DNA from: a bacterium
Lineage (GTDB): Bacteria > Myxococcota_A > UBA9042
Length of the DNA stretch: 35,607 nucleotides
Assembly (NCBI GenBank): GCA_030425545.1
Contig: JAUIAC010000030.1
Span: 1-35,607 of the forward strand
Reading direction: 5' to 3'
Positions 7,469-16,694 of the stretch are shown here, one piece after another. The position numbers were made by a program, and so were the translations under genes. The notes beneath the pieces were generated by a model, which saw only the letters and a program-made list of their open reading frames with translations, was not told where the DNA came from and ran no database searches. Within the stretch, counting starts at the first letter, position 1. Every line of letters starts with the position of its first letter.

Positions 7469-8247
7469 GTCGTTCTCCAGAAGACGCCGAGTTGGCGCGG
7501 GAAGATTGTCGCGCTGACCAGGGGCCAGTCGCTACGCAGCCCAGGGGGGCGCGCAATACGAAGCTCACTGCCTGCGGAGTGCCAGCAGTGATGTCGCCGC
7601 GGGAGCGTTGTCCCCGCCGGCGGCCGGAGCCAGAGATACCACCGAAACCAGAGGGTTCTGGCCAGCGTTGGGGGCACGAGTGCGCTCTCGGGCTGCCGCT
7701 CGACGACCCTGAGGTCGAGGAGCCCACCCGAAGCCAAAGGCAGCGCGCCATGGACCTGAGCGGGCGAGGCAAATACGCGACGACGTGTGTGGTGTCAAGG
7801 TCGAAGTGGCCCCGACGACCCCGGACAGGCTTGCACCGAAGCAAGGTCGGCGGCGGCCGTAAACAGCGTCAATCGACGGAGAAAGAAGCCCGATTCGTTG
7901 ACCCCGTGGCTGCTTGTTCGCTACCGTTTCGCGATCCATCGCGCCGCCAGCGGGGGCTCGGCCGGTGGTCTGGGGCAGGATCAACTTGAAGTCGCGGGCT
8001 TTCAGCCTGCGGTGTCCGGCCGCGGATCCCGGGAGCCAACGTGAAGCGAAGCCAAGCTCAATCAACCGGGGCACCTCAGCGGGGGCGCCTGCACGACGAG
8101 GCGAGCGTCGCGTCAGGGCCGCGTCCCACGCCGGCACATCGCGAAGGGCTCGAGCGAGCCCCGTGCGCCGACCAGACGCGACGCGGTGTCACATCTGCCC
8201 CCTCGACGACGACCACAGGGAGCGAGCTCTCCCCAGACAGGACGTTC
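7469..8247. other. 779-base divergent non-coding region
   Basis: The largest gene-free stretch, between leftward rpsP and the first lipoprotein gene. Open frames on both strands are Arg/Pro-rich with no recognisable family, so I treat it as non-coding. It is visibly less GC-biased around 7780-7930. Inverted repeats include a 6-bp stem (CACTGC 7566-7571 with GCAGTG 7585-7590) in what would be the rpsP leader, and GCGGGCT/AGCCTGC near 7994-8010. A TTGACC at 7898-7903 is followed 18 bases later by TACCGT, a weak promoter-like pair pointing toward the lipoprotein genes. An unannotated small RNA or regulatory region is possible but unproven. Confidence 0.4.
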
Positions 8248-10344
8248 ATGCACGCGCACAGCCCCGACAGCCGCCCAGGCCCGTTGGCCCCTCAGGACCG
8301 CACCGACCTCCTCTCGCTGACTGTTGGCTGGGCGCGCTGGAGCATCCCCGCGCTCGCGGCGCTGCTGACCCTGACGGCCTGCGGGACCGACAAGCCCGAC
8401 GACGGCGAGGACGGCGTGGTCATCAGCACCGACGCGACCAGCGGCGACGACGGCGCGATCGCAGACGCAGGTGCGGACATCTCGACGGTCATCCCAGACG
8501 GGGCCGTGTGCGCCCCTGGCACCGTGTCGGGCTGCGCCAGCGAGACGGAGCTGAAGAAGTGCGCCGCGGACGGCAGCGGGTGGATCGCGGACCCCTGCTA
8601 CGGCAGCGACGGCTCGCCCACGCAGTGCAAGCTGCCGGGTGTGTGCGGCGCCTGTGCGCCGGGCAGCAAGCAGTGCAGCGAGTCGGACAGCACGCAGGTG
8701 ATGGCCTGCAGCGCCGCGGGCGAGTGGGAGCCGGCGGAGACCTGTGACGGCACGCAGGGCAAGCAGTGCTTCAACGGCCTCTGCGCCAAGGCCTGTGAGA
8801 TCAACGTCAAGGCCAACAGCTACATCGGCTGCTACTTCTGGGCGACCGATCTGGACAATGCCTTCGTCCCCGGCGGCAAGCGGGGCTACTACGACGCGGC
8901 CGGCGCGCAGTACTCCGTGGTGGTCAGCAACCCCTCGGACAAGCTGGCCGCCAACATCAAGATCGAGACCAACAAGGGCGAGGAGAAGTACGACTCCAAG
9001 GGCGAGGACCTCGACCTGAGCCCGCTGAAGCCGGGCGAGCTGCGGGTCTACAACCTCAAGCCGCGCAACATCAACGGCACGGTGCAGGCCAAGCTCGCCT
9101 ACAAGATCTCGTCGTCGGTGCCGATCACGGCGTACCAGTTCAACCCGCTGGAGAACGTCAACGTGTTCTCCAACGACGCGTCCCTGCTGCTGCCGGACGA
9201 GCTGCTCGGCAAGTACTACATGGTCATGAGCCGCGAGCAGTCGTTCTCGGTGCTGCGCGGCTTCGTCACCATCGTCGCGACCTTGGGTGGCAAGACCGTG
9301 GTGAATGTGAACTTCTCCAAGACCACGGGGAAGACCCTCGCGAGCTCCAACGGCGACATCAAGGTGTTCAAGGGCGGCGAGGGCGGCGAGTTCATCCTCG
9401 AGCAGTGGGACACGTTGAACATCGAGACGGACCTGGTCGGCTCGGACCTGACGGGCACGATCGTGACCGCCAACAAGCGGGTCGCCGTCTACGCCGGCTC
9501 GGAGGCCGCCAACGCGCCCAACACCAACCGCTGCGACGTCGACCTGTGCACCGCGAAGGAGCTCGCCAACGGCACCAAGTGTGGCGTGTGCGCCTACGAC
9601 GGCAAGACGCAGTGCTACAAGAACGAGCAGTGCAGCCAGTTCATCACCTGCTGCGCCGACCACCTCGAGATGCAGATGTTCCCCATCAAGACCTGGGGCT
9701 CGCACTACGTCGCCGTGAAGCTCTTTCCCCGCGGCAACGAGAGTGACTACTGGCGCATCATGGCGGCGGAGGACGGCACCAAGATCACGACCATCCCGCC
9801 GATCACCGACCAGAAGGGCAAGAACGTCTACGTGCCGGTGCTCAACAAGGGTGAGTGGTACGAGATCGAGACCCGTAAGAACTTCGAGATCGTGGCCAAG
9901 AAGGGCGACGGCAAGCCGGCGCCGATCATGGTGGGCCACTTCATGGCGAGCCAGGACGCGCCCGATCCGAACACCGTGGGACCTCAGGCGGGCGACGCGG
10001 GCACGGGCGATCCGGCGTTCCTCCTGGCCATCCCGGTGGAGCAGTGGCGCGAGGAGTTCGTCTTCCTGACGCCCAACAAGTACGCCATGAACTACATCTC
10101 CGTGGCGGCGCCGATCGACGCCGAGGTGCAGTTCGACGGCAAGGTGTTGTCGCCCGACTACTTCGAAAAAGTGTCGAAAAACTACAAGATGACGCGCATC
10201 TTCGTTGGCGAAGGTGTGCACAAGGTCAAGTCGGACAAGCCCGTCGCGGTCGATGTCTACGGCTTTGACCAGTACGTGTCGTACGGTTATCCGGCCGGTC
10301 TGGATCTCAAGGATCTCAAGCTGGTGAAAGAGCCGGGTGGCTAG
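8248..10344 (+). CDS. Surface lipoprotein with Cys-rich region and IgGFc-binding-like domain
   Basis: A predicted 698-residue lipoprotein, first of five in a row. The signal segment ends in lipobox LTAC with the lipidated Cys at about residue 45 and Gly at +2. Next come an Asp/Gly-rich tether (about 46-86), a Cys-rich module (about 87-186, more than a dozen Cys) and a long beta-rich domain to residue ~685. That domain resembles the IgGFc-binding protein N-terminal family: YIGCYFWATDLDN, VPITAYQFNPLEN, VAVYAGSEAAN, and a CCADHLEMQMFPIKTWGSHYVAV segment broken by a Cys-rich loop. In animals this type of domain occurs in mucus-associated proteins; in myxobacteria its ligand is unknown. The ATG at 8248 gives a rather long n-region; an in-frame GTG at 8041 would add 69 residues without similarity. 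Confidence 0.8.
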   Translation: MHAHSPDSRPGPLAPQDRTDLLSLTVGWARWSIPALAALLTLTACGTDKPDDGEDGVVISTDATSGDDGAIADAGADISTVIPDGAVCAPGTVSGCASETELKKCAADGSGWIADPCYGSDGSPTQCKLPGVCGACAPGSKQCSESDSTQVMACSAAGEWEPAETCDGTQGKQCFNGLCAKACEINVKANSYIGCYFWATDLDNAFVPGGKRGYYDAAGAQYSVVVSNPSDKLAANIKIETNKGEEKYDSKGEDLDLSPLKPGELRVYNLKPRNINGTVQAKLAYKISSSVPITAYQFNPLENVNVFSNDASLLLPDELLGKYYMVMSREQSFSVLRGFVTIVATLGGKTVVNVNFSKTTGKTLASSNGDIKVFKGGEGGEFILEQWDTLNIETDLVGSDLTGTIVTANKRVAVYAGSEAANAPNTNRCDVDLCTAKELANGTKCGVCAYDGKTQCYKNEQCSQFITCCADHLEMQMFPIKTWGSHYVAVKLFPRGNESDYWRIMAAEDGTKITTIPPITDQKGKNVYVPVLNKGEWYEIETRKNFEIVAKKGDGKPAPIMVGHFMASQDAPDPNTVGPQAGDAGTGDPAFLLAIPVEQWREEFVFLTPNKYAMNYISVAAPIDAEVQFDGKVLSPDYFEKVSKNYKMTRIFVGEGVHKVKSDKPVAVDVYGFDQYVSYGYPAGLDLKDLKLVKEPGG

Positions 10345-10418
10345 TTTCTGGGGTTTGTCAGGCAGCCTGGAGCGCGGCGCAGCCGTGTCAGGCGTCACGA
10401 CAGACGGGGGAGAGAGAG

Positions 10419-13400
10419 ATGAAGCGCAGCTTTTGGTCTCGACATGGAGCCGCCTTTGCGCGGGTCGTCGCACTCGCGAGCGTGGTGGCGCTCTCGTCCG
10501 CTTGTTCCGGCGGGGAGGACGCTGGGCCCACCGCTGAGCCGGACGCCGCCGTAGGCGTCGACGGCGCGGTGAGCGCCGACTCAGGCGAGACCGGCGACGA
10601 CGCAGGCGGATCAGGCGGCGACACGGCCCAGACTCCGGACGCGGACGTCGCTCCGGCGAAGCTGGCGCTCAAGACGGTGACGCCTGGGCAGGGCAAGGCC
10701 ACCGGCAACGAGCCTGTGATCCTGGGCGGCGCTGGGTTCGCGCCCAACGCGCAGGTGCTCTTCGACGGCACGCCGCTCGACGACCAGGCCGTGTTCGTCG
10801 TCGACGAGACCGAGATCCAGGTCCAGACCCCGCCCCACACGCCCGGCCTGTCGGACATCACGGTGGTCAACCCCAGCGCGGACCCGTCGAAGCCCTCACC
10901 GTCGAGCACGCTCGCGGACGCCTTCCTCTTCTACAACGACGTCATCATCTCCAAGGTCTCGCCGGCCGAGGGCACGGTGACAGGCGGCACCCCGGTCACC
11001 ATCAGCGGCAGCGGCTTCTCGGGTGACACCAAGGTGCTCATCGGCGGCAAGCCCGCCATCGGCGTGCAGGTGGTGGACGACTCCGAGGTGCTCGCGCTGA
11101 CGCCGCCCGGCGTGTTCGGCTTCCAGCCGGTCCACATCGTCAACGAGCGCGGCATCGGGACGCTGAAGAAGGGCTTCTTCTACTTCTCGCAGCCCAAGGT
11201 GGCGACGGTGGCTCCCGCCGCGGGTCCGACCGCGGGCGGCACGGAGATCCTGCTCACGGGCAGCGGCTTCACCGCCAAGGCCCAGGTCTGGCTGGGCAGC
11301 AACCAGGCCTCCGTGCTTGAGGTCCAGGGCACGTCGAAGATCCGCATCAGCGCGCCCCCCGGTGCGCCAGGCGCCGTGGCGGTGAAGGTCAAGACCAAGT
11401 ACGGCGCCACGGAGCTCCCCAACGGCTTCGTCTACACCGACGACAAGGGCACCGCGGCGACCAAGATCCTCGCCATCGCGCCGCCGAAGGGCCCGCTCGC
11501 CGGTGGCAAGGCGGTCACCATCGTCGCCAACGGCCTCGCCAGCAAGGACGACACCACGGTCCTCTTCGCCGGCAAGCTGGCCAAGATCACGAGCGTCTCT
11601 CCGGGCGCGCACACGGTCGTCGTCAAGACACCCAAGGGCGCCAAGGAGGGGCCAGCCGACGTCACGCTCATCACCTCGAAGGGCACGCACGTCAGCAAGG
11701 GCGGCTACGTCTACGACCAGAGCGTGGAGATCGACAGCATCACGCCTGCGTTCGGCCCGCCGAGCGGCAACACCAAGATCACCATCAAGGGCACCGGCTT
11801 CTCGAAGGGCAAGCCGCTCGTGCGCATCGGCGCGCTGCCCGCCGCGACCGTGGTGGTCGTGAGCGACAGCGAGCTCCAGGCCGTGACCCCGCCGGGTAGC
11901 TCGGGCTACGTCAACGTCATGGTCCAGGTCGACAACGACCAGGCGGTGCTGCCCAACGGCTTCGCCTACTCCGGCCAGAAGCTGGCGCTCTACGTGGTCT
12001 TTCCCGACAACGGCGCGCAGGCCGGCGGCACCCTCGTGCACGTCTACGGCTCGGGCTTCGACAAGTCGATGCAGGTGCTCTTCGGCGACAAGCCGGCGAC
12101 GCATCTGACCTTCGTCGACCCGACCCACGTCACCGTGAAGACGCCGCCCGGCAAGGTCGGCGCGGTGGGCGTGAAGGCGGTCGTGGGCAAGGAGGCCCGC
12201 CTGCTGAAGAACGGCTACACGTACTTCAACCCCATGAGCAAGTACGGCGGCACCTGGGGCGCGGCGGTCGACGGCACCGTGAACGTGACGGTGCTCGACA
12301 GCGGCAGCGGTCAGCCTGTGCCGGACGCGTTCACCATGCTGTGGACCGACCCCACCACGCCGCACCAGGGCTTCACCGACAAGAACGGCCAGATCACCTT
12401 CAGCGGCAAGGACGTGCTCGGCACGCAGATGATCTCGGCGAGCAAGGAGGCCTACGAGTCGGCGTCGGTGGTCAAGTTCAACGCCACCAACGTCACCGTG
12501 TACATCGCGCCGATCCCGCCGCCCTCGCCGGGCTCGCCGCCCCCGGGTCAGCCCGCGCCGCTGGTCAGCGGCAAGGTCATCGGCCTCGACAAGTACGTCA
12601 TCGTGCCCGCAGGCAAGTGCTACCAGTACGCCGGCAAGCCCACGACCCCCGCGCCGACGTGCAACTCGTGCAGCGTCGACAGCCAGTGCACGGCCACGGG
12701 TGGCCAGGACTTCGCCTGCCTCGACATCGGCAACGGCAACGGCAAGCGCTGCGTGCAGGACTGCAGCAAAGGCCAGAAGTGCCCCACCGCGTTTGTGTGT
12801 CAGCCGCAAAAGGACAGCGGCGGCGCCCGCTGCGTGCCCCAGGCCGGTGAGCTGGCGGCGGTCTGCTACCACAGCAAGGCGACCATCTTCAGCCGGGAGA
12901 ACTATCCGCCGGTGGGCAACGGCTTCGAGGCCACCCCTGCCAACGGCTACAGCTACGGCATCAACACCGCCTACGGCGAGATGGCCATCGTCTGCTTCGG
13001 CGGCTACAAGACCGTCGGCGCCATGCTCGACGCCGACAACCCGACCTCGATGCAGCAGTTCACCGCCACGACCATGGGCGTGAAGCGGCACCTCTTCGTC
13101 GGCCTCGGCGACAACCCCAAAGACGTCAACATCAAGCTCGACATCCCGCTCAGCCGCAAGGCGTCGGTGCGCTTCGACGAGCCGCCTACCTGGGACTTCA
13201 CCGGCGGCGGCTACATCGTGAGCGCGGCCTTCGCCTACCTGGTGCTTGGCTCCGACGGCGTGATTCGCATGCCCATGACCGACCAGAAGTTCCTCGCCCC
13301 CTTCCAGAGCACCAACCCGGACAAGCTGGAGATCGAGCAGCTGCCGGCGGCGTTCACGGGCGACATCTTCGACGCCAGCATGAGCTTCCTGGGCATCGTC

Positions 13401-14711
13401 GTGCAGATGACGGGTGGCCAGCAGATGCCCATGAGCGCGTCGGTGCTCAACGACATCAAGTCCATGACCAACGACACCATGGTGCGTCGCCTGGGCAGCG
13501 GGGACTTCGAGGGCATCGCCACCGGTGTGCAGAACACCATCTACGACATGTGGGGCACGTCTTCGACCAACATCTACGCGGTCGGCACCAAGGGCGCGCT
13601 GATGAACTGGAGCGGCCAGGGCTGGACCCAGCAGGCCAACTTCACCCAGGACGACCTGCGCGGCATCCACGGCGTGTCGGCGAGCCAGGTCTGGGCGGTC
13701 GGCTACAAGGGCGCCGCGGCGGCCTTCGACGGCACCAGCTGGAAGCCCCTGGACAAGGTCTCGGGCAGCCCCAACCTCAACAGCGTCTTCGCGACGCCGG
13801 GTCAGAACCAGGGAGACGTCGACGTGTGGGCGGCCGGGACCAGCGGCGTCTACCGCTTGGAGACCGTGGGCAGCAAGACCGGCTTCAAGAAGTACTACCC
13901 CTCGCCCTACCTCAACGCGTGGTCGATTCACGGCGCGGACAAGGACAACATCTGGGCGGTGGGTTACGCCGGCAAGATCGTCCACTGGAACGGCAAGGTC
14001 TGGCAGAACCAGGTCTCCGGCACGGCCATCGCCCTGCGGGACGTCTACGCCCTCAGCCCGAAGTCGGTGTTCGCGGTCGGCGAGGCGGGCCAGATCCTCT
14101 ACTACAACGGCGTCAAGTGGACGGCGCACAAGAGCCCGGTGAAGACCACGCTCTACAGCGTGTGGGCCAACAGCGAGACCGACGTGTGGGCGGTGGGCTC
14201 GCGCTCGGAGGTGGTCCACTACGACGGCACCAAGTGGAAGCGCGTGGTGGTCAAAGAGGTGCACAAGTCGCTGCACGCGATCTACGCCCAGGGCAACGGC
14301 GACTTCTTCGCCATGGGCGAGCAGGAGCTGCTCATCGGGCCGATGATCTACCCGCCGCTCGACGTCAACCCGAAGAAGAACGGCGTGCTCACGGACTACC
14401 TGCTGAAGTGGAACGTCGACGAGTCGACGACGCAGCCGCACTTCAACTACCTGACCATCGGCATCCCCGGCATGGGGCCCGACACGCCCGTGTGGAACAT
14501 CATGACGGCCGGCGATCTGACCCAGACCAAGCTGCCGGACTTCCCCAACATCCAGGGCACACCGGGCATCCCGACCGGGACCACGCTGCGCTTGACCATG
14601 GTTCGCGGGTACAAGGAGGGCTTCGACATCGACGCCTACGACCTGACCGACATGAACCAGCTGACGTGGCGCTCGTGGGCCATCAACCAGTTCTTCTTCC
14701 AGAAGCAATAG
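10419..14711 (+). CDS. Giant IPT/TIG-repeat lipoprotein with C-terminal seven-repeat propeller
   Basis: A 1430-residue predicted lipoprotein (lipobox LSSAC, Cys29, Ser at +2) after a GGGGGAGAG ribosome binding site. Order seen: Asp/Gly-rich tether (30-76); six IPT/TIG Ig-like domains starting near residues 78, 174, 258, 347, 436 and 521, each opening with a P..G...GG..(V/I)...G.GF pattern; a carboxypeptidase-regulatory-like beta domain (about 614-698, GQPVPDAF, TDKNGQITF); a Pro-rich linker; a Cys-rich patch (about 733-818); an unrecognised region to ~1035; seven repeats of ~38-45 residues with the WAVG..G....(W/Y)(N/D)G..W pattern (about 1041-1305); and a unique C-terminal ~125 residues. IPT/TIG domains commonly mediate surface binding. 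It lies 74 bases after the first lipoprotein and 10 bases before the next. Confidence 0.85.
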   Translation: MKRSFWSRHGAAFARVVALASVVALSSACSGGEDAGPTAEPDAAVGVDGAVSADSGETGDDAGGSGGDTAQTPDADVAPAKLALKTVTPGQGKATGNEPVILGGAGFAPNAQVLFDGTPLDDQAVFVVDETEIQVQTPPHTPGLSDITVVNPSADPSKPSPSSTLADAFLFYNDVIISKVSPAEGTVTGGTPVTISGSGFSGDTKVLIGGKPAIGVQVVDDSEVLALTPPGVFGFQPVHIVNERGIGTLKKGFFYFSQPKVATVAPAAGPTAGGTEILLTGSGFTAKAQVWLGSNQASVLEVQGTSKIRISAPPGAPGAVAVKVKTKYGATELPNGFVYTDDKGTAATKILAIAPPKGPLAGGKAVTIVANGLASKDDTTVLFAGKLAKITSVSPGAHTVVVKTPKGAKEGPADVTLITSKGTHVSKGGYVYDQSVEIDSITPAFGPPSGNTKITIKGTGFSKGKPLVRIGALPAATVVVVSDSELQAVTPPGSSGYVNVMVQVDNDQAVLPNGFAYSGQKLALYVVFPDNGAQAGGTLVHVYGSGFDKSMQVLFGDKPATHLTFVDPTHVTVKTPPGKVGAVGVKAVVGKEARLLKNGYTYFNPMSKYGGTWGAAVDGTVNVTVLDSGSGQPVPDAFTMLWTDPTTPHQGFTDKNGQITFSGKDVLGTQMISASKEAYESASVVKFNATNVTVYIAPIPPPSPGSPPPGQPAPLVSGKVIGLDKYVIVPAGKCYQYAGKPTTPAPTCNSCSVDSQCTATGGQDFACLDIGNGNGKRCVQDCSKGQKCPTAFVCQPQKDSGGARCVPQAGELAAVCYHSKATIFSRENYPPVGNGFEATPANGYSYGINTAYGEMAIVCFGGYKTVGAMLDADNPTSMQQFTATTMGVKRHLFVGLGDNPKDVNIKLDIPLSRKASVRFDEPPTWDFTGGGYIVSAAFAYLVLGSDGVIRMPMTDQKFLAPFQSTNPDKLEIEQLPAAFTGDIFDASMSFLGIVVQMTGGQQMPMSASVLNDIKSMTNDTMVRRLGSGDFEGIATGVQNTIYDMWGTSSTNIYAVGTKGALMNWSGQGWTQQANFTQDDLRGIHGVSASQVWAVGYKGAAAAFDGTSWKPLDKVSGSPNLNSVFATPGQNQGDVDVWAAGTSGVYRLETVGSKTGFKKYYPSPYLNAWSIHGADKDNIWAVGYAGKIVHWNGKVWQNQVSGTAIALRDVYALSPKSVFAVGEAGQILYYNGVKWTAHKSPVKTTLYSVWANSETDVWAVGSRSEVVHYDGTKWKRVVVKEVHKSLHAIYAQGNGDFFAMGEQELLIGPMIYPPLDVNPKKNGVLTDYLLKWNVDESTTQPHFNYLTIGIPGMGPDTPVWNIMTAGDLTQTKLPDFPNIQGTPGIPTGTTLRLTMVRGYKEGFDIDAYDLTDMNQLTWRSWAINQFFFQKQ

Positions 14712-14721
14712 GACCAGACAC

Positions 14722-16680
14722 GTGACGAGCAGACAGGACCGGACCGGCGCGGGCTCCCTCGGGGCGCGCCTGCCGTGGGCCGCCCTCTTCGTAGCTGCGG
14801 CGCTCTTGAGCGCGTGCGGCAACGGCGACGAGGACAACGGCAAGGACACCGACAGCGCGGTCGCTGACAGCACCGGCGGCGCGGACGGCGTCGTGGACGG
14901 GACCGGTGGCGACGACGGCGGCGCGTCCGACGGGGGCGGCACGACCGTCGACGGCGGCGTGACCGACACGGGCGGCGGCGGCGACTCGGTGCTGACCACC
15001 CGCTCGCTGCGCTTCGTCGAGGACATGCAGGGCGTGTGGGGCAGCGGGCCGGACGACATCTGGTGGGTGGGCAGCAAGGGCACCGTGCTGCACTACAACG
15101 GCAGCGTGCTCGCCCCACGCAAGTCGGGCACGGAGAAGGACCTCTTCGCCGTCTGGGGGCGTGGGCCGAAGGACGTGTGGTTCGCCGGCGACAGCGTGCT
15201 GCTGCACTGGAACGGCCTGAAGATGGTCGACCGGACGCCGGACGATCTCGGCGACGTGGTGCTGCGCGCGGTGCACGCGCCGGCCGACAAGAGCACCGTG
15301 CTCATCGGCGGCGACGACGGCGTCATCTTGCGGGTGCTCGAGAGCGGCTCGATCATGAAAGAGAAGTCGAACTCCGCGCTGAAGATCCGGGAGATCCGCG
15401 CGATCAACGCCGGCAACGTGTGGGCCATCGGCGACAAGGGCCAGGCGTTGCGGCTCTCCGGCGGCACGTGGTCGTCGGTGCCCCTACCCAAGGCCAACGC
15501 CGACCTCCACGGGCTGGCGCTGAGCCCCGGTGGCCGGCTCTACACCGTGGGCGTGGACGGCTACGTCGCCGCGACGGAGGGCAAGCTGTGGGAGGCCTCG
15601 CTGACCAACGACCCGAAGAGCCGCGACCTCTTCGGCGTGTGGGCCATCAGCGAGAAAGAGGCCTGGGCGGTGGGGAAGGACGGCGCGCTGATTCACCACC
15701 TCGGCACCAAGTGGAACCTCACCGACATCGACGGCACCTACATGAAGACCCGCACGTTCCGGTCGGTGTGGGGCATCGCCGACGGCGACGACACCTTCGC
15801 TTTCGCGGTGGGCGACGGCGGAGCTGGCATCCGCTTCTCCGGGGCGACGGACAAGTGGTTGGACTTTCGCGCTGAGACCACCGCCCACCTCAACGCGGTG
15901 ACCCCGCTGCCCGACGGGCGCATGGTCATCGCGGGGGACGGCGGGCTCCTGCTCGAGGCCAAGGACGACACGAGCCGCTTTGTCGACCTGGGCGTGGCGG
16001 TCACCGGGACCAACCTGCGCGGCGTCGCCCCCGACGGAGCCAAGGGCTTCTGGGCTGTGGGCGAGAGCGGCGTCACCGTGCACGTCGACGCGGCGGGCAC
16101 CCCGACCGTGCATGTCACCCAGGGCGGGCAGCGTCTGAGCGGGGTCGCGCTCGTGGGCAAGGACGTGGTCGCGGTCGGCAACGGCGGCACGGCGCTGCGC
16201 TGGGACGGCAAGGTCTGGCAGAGCGAGACCACCGGCGTGCAGTTCAACCTGAGCGCCATCGCGGCGCACGGCGACACGGCCTGGGCTGTGGGCGAGTTTG
16301 GCACCGTGGTGAAGCGCGACAAGGACGGCAAGTGGACCAAGGAAGCCTCTGGCGAGTCGTTCAACCTCCACCGTGTCGTGGCGTGGGCGGACGGCGCAGT
16401 CGCCGTGGGCGACAACGGCCTGGTGCTCGCGCGTGAAGGCGGCAAGTGGACCAAGGTCTTCGAGAGCCCGGGCCTCTTCCTCTACGGCGTGACGCGGCGG
16501 GGCGACGGCACCGTCGTCGCGGTGGGCTGGAAGGGCACGCTCGTGGTGGGCTCCGGCAAGGACTGGAAGGCCGTGGACTCGGGGCTGCCCAACGTCCTGT
16601 TGGACGTGGGCGCGGTCGGCAAGTCGGCCGTGGTCGTCGGCCACAAGGGCGGCATCTACCAGGTCGCTGAGGCCCTGTAG
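14722..16680 (+). CDS. Fourteen-repeat WAVG propeller lipoprotein
   Basis: A 652-residue predicted lipoprotein (lipobox LSAC, Cys32, Gly at +2) with a Gly/Asp/Thr tether to about residue 92. Everything after it is tandem repeats of ~40 residues: L..V.......(V/A)WAVG..G.......G..W. Reading by eye I count fourteen units from residue ~93 to the C-terminus, fitting two seven-bladed beta-propellers in tandem. The start is a GTG with AGGA overlapping the previous gene's stop, so the two are very likely co-translated; only 10 bases separate them. The next lipoprotein begins 14 bases after its stop. No catalytic motif is visible. A binding or scaffold role on the cell surface is inferred. Confidence 0.8.
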   Translation: MTSRQDRTGAGSLGARLPWAALFVAAALLSACGNGDEDNGKDTDSAVADSTGGADGVVDGTGGDDGGASDGGGTTVDGGVTDTGGGGDSVLTTRSLRFVEDMQGVWGSGPDDIWWVGSKGTVLHYNGSVLAPRKSGTEKDLFAVWGRGPKDVWFAGDSVLLHWNGLKMVDRTPDDLGDVVLRAVHAPADKSTVLIGGDDGVILRVLESGSIMKEKSNSALKIREIRAINAGNVWAIGDKGQALRLSGGTWSSVPLPKANADLHGLALSPGGRLYTVGVDGYVAATEGKLWEASLTNDPKSRDLFGVWAISEKEAWAVGKDGALIHHLGTKWNLTDIDGTYMKTRTFRSVWGIADGDDTFAFAVGDGGAGIRFSGATDKWLDFRAETTAHLNAVTPLPDGRMVIAGDGGLLLEAKDDTSRFVDLGVAVTGTNLRGVAPDGAKGFWAVGESGVTVHVDAAGTPTVHVTQGGQRLSGVALVGKDVVAVGNGGTALRWDGKVWQSETTGVQFNLSAIAAHGDTAWAVGEFGTVVKRDKDGKWTKEASGESFNLHRVVAWADGAVAVGDNGLVLAREGGKWTKVFESPGLFLYGVTRRGDGTVVAVGWKGTLVVGSGKDWKAVDSGLPNVLLDVGAVGKSAVVVGHKGGIYQVAEAL

Positions 16681-16694
16681 GGGTGGGGGAACGC

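Noticed and set aside
8113..10473. A 786-codon leftward open frame opposite the IgGFc-like lipoprotein gene
   Set aside because: It lies antisense to a clearly coding gene, is dominated by Val, Arg, His, Leu and Asp, and shows no domain. Long antisense frames are an expected by-product of strict G/C third positions.
10896..15083. A 1395-codon leftward open frame opposite the IPT/TIG lipoprotein gene
   Set aside because: Same codon-bias artefact: the sense strand encodes six readable IPT/TIG domains and a propeller, while the antisense product is low-complexity Arg/Asp/His/Val.
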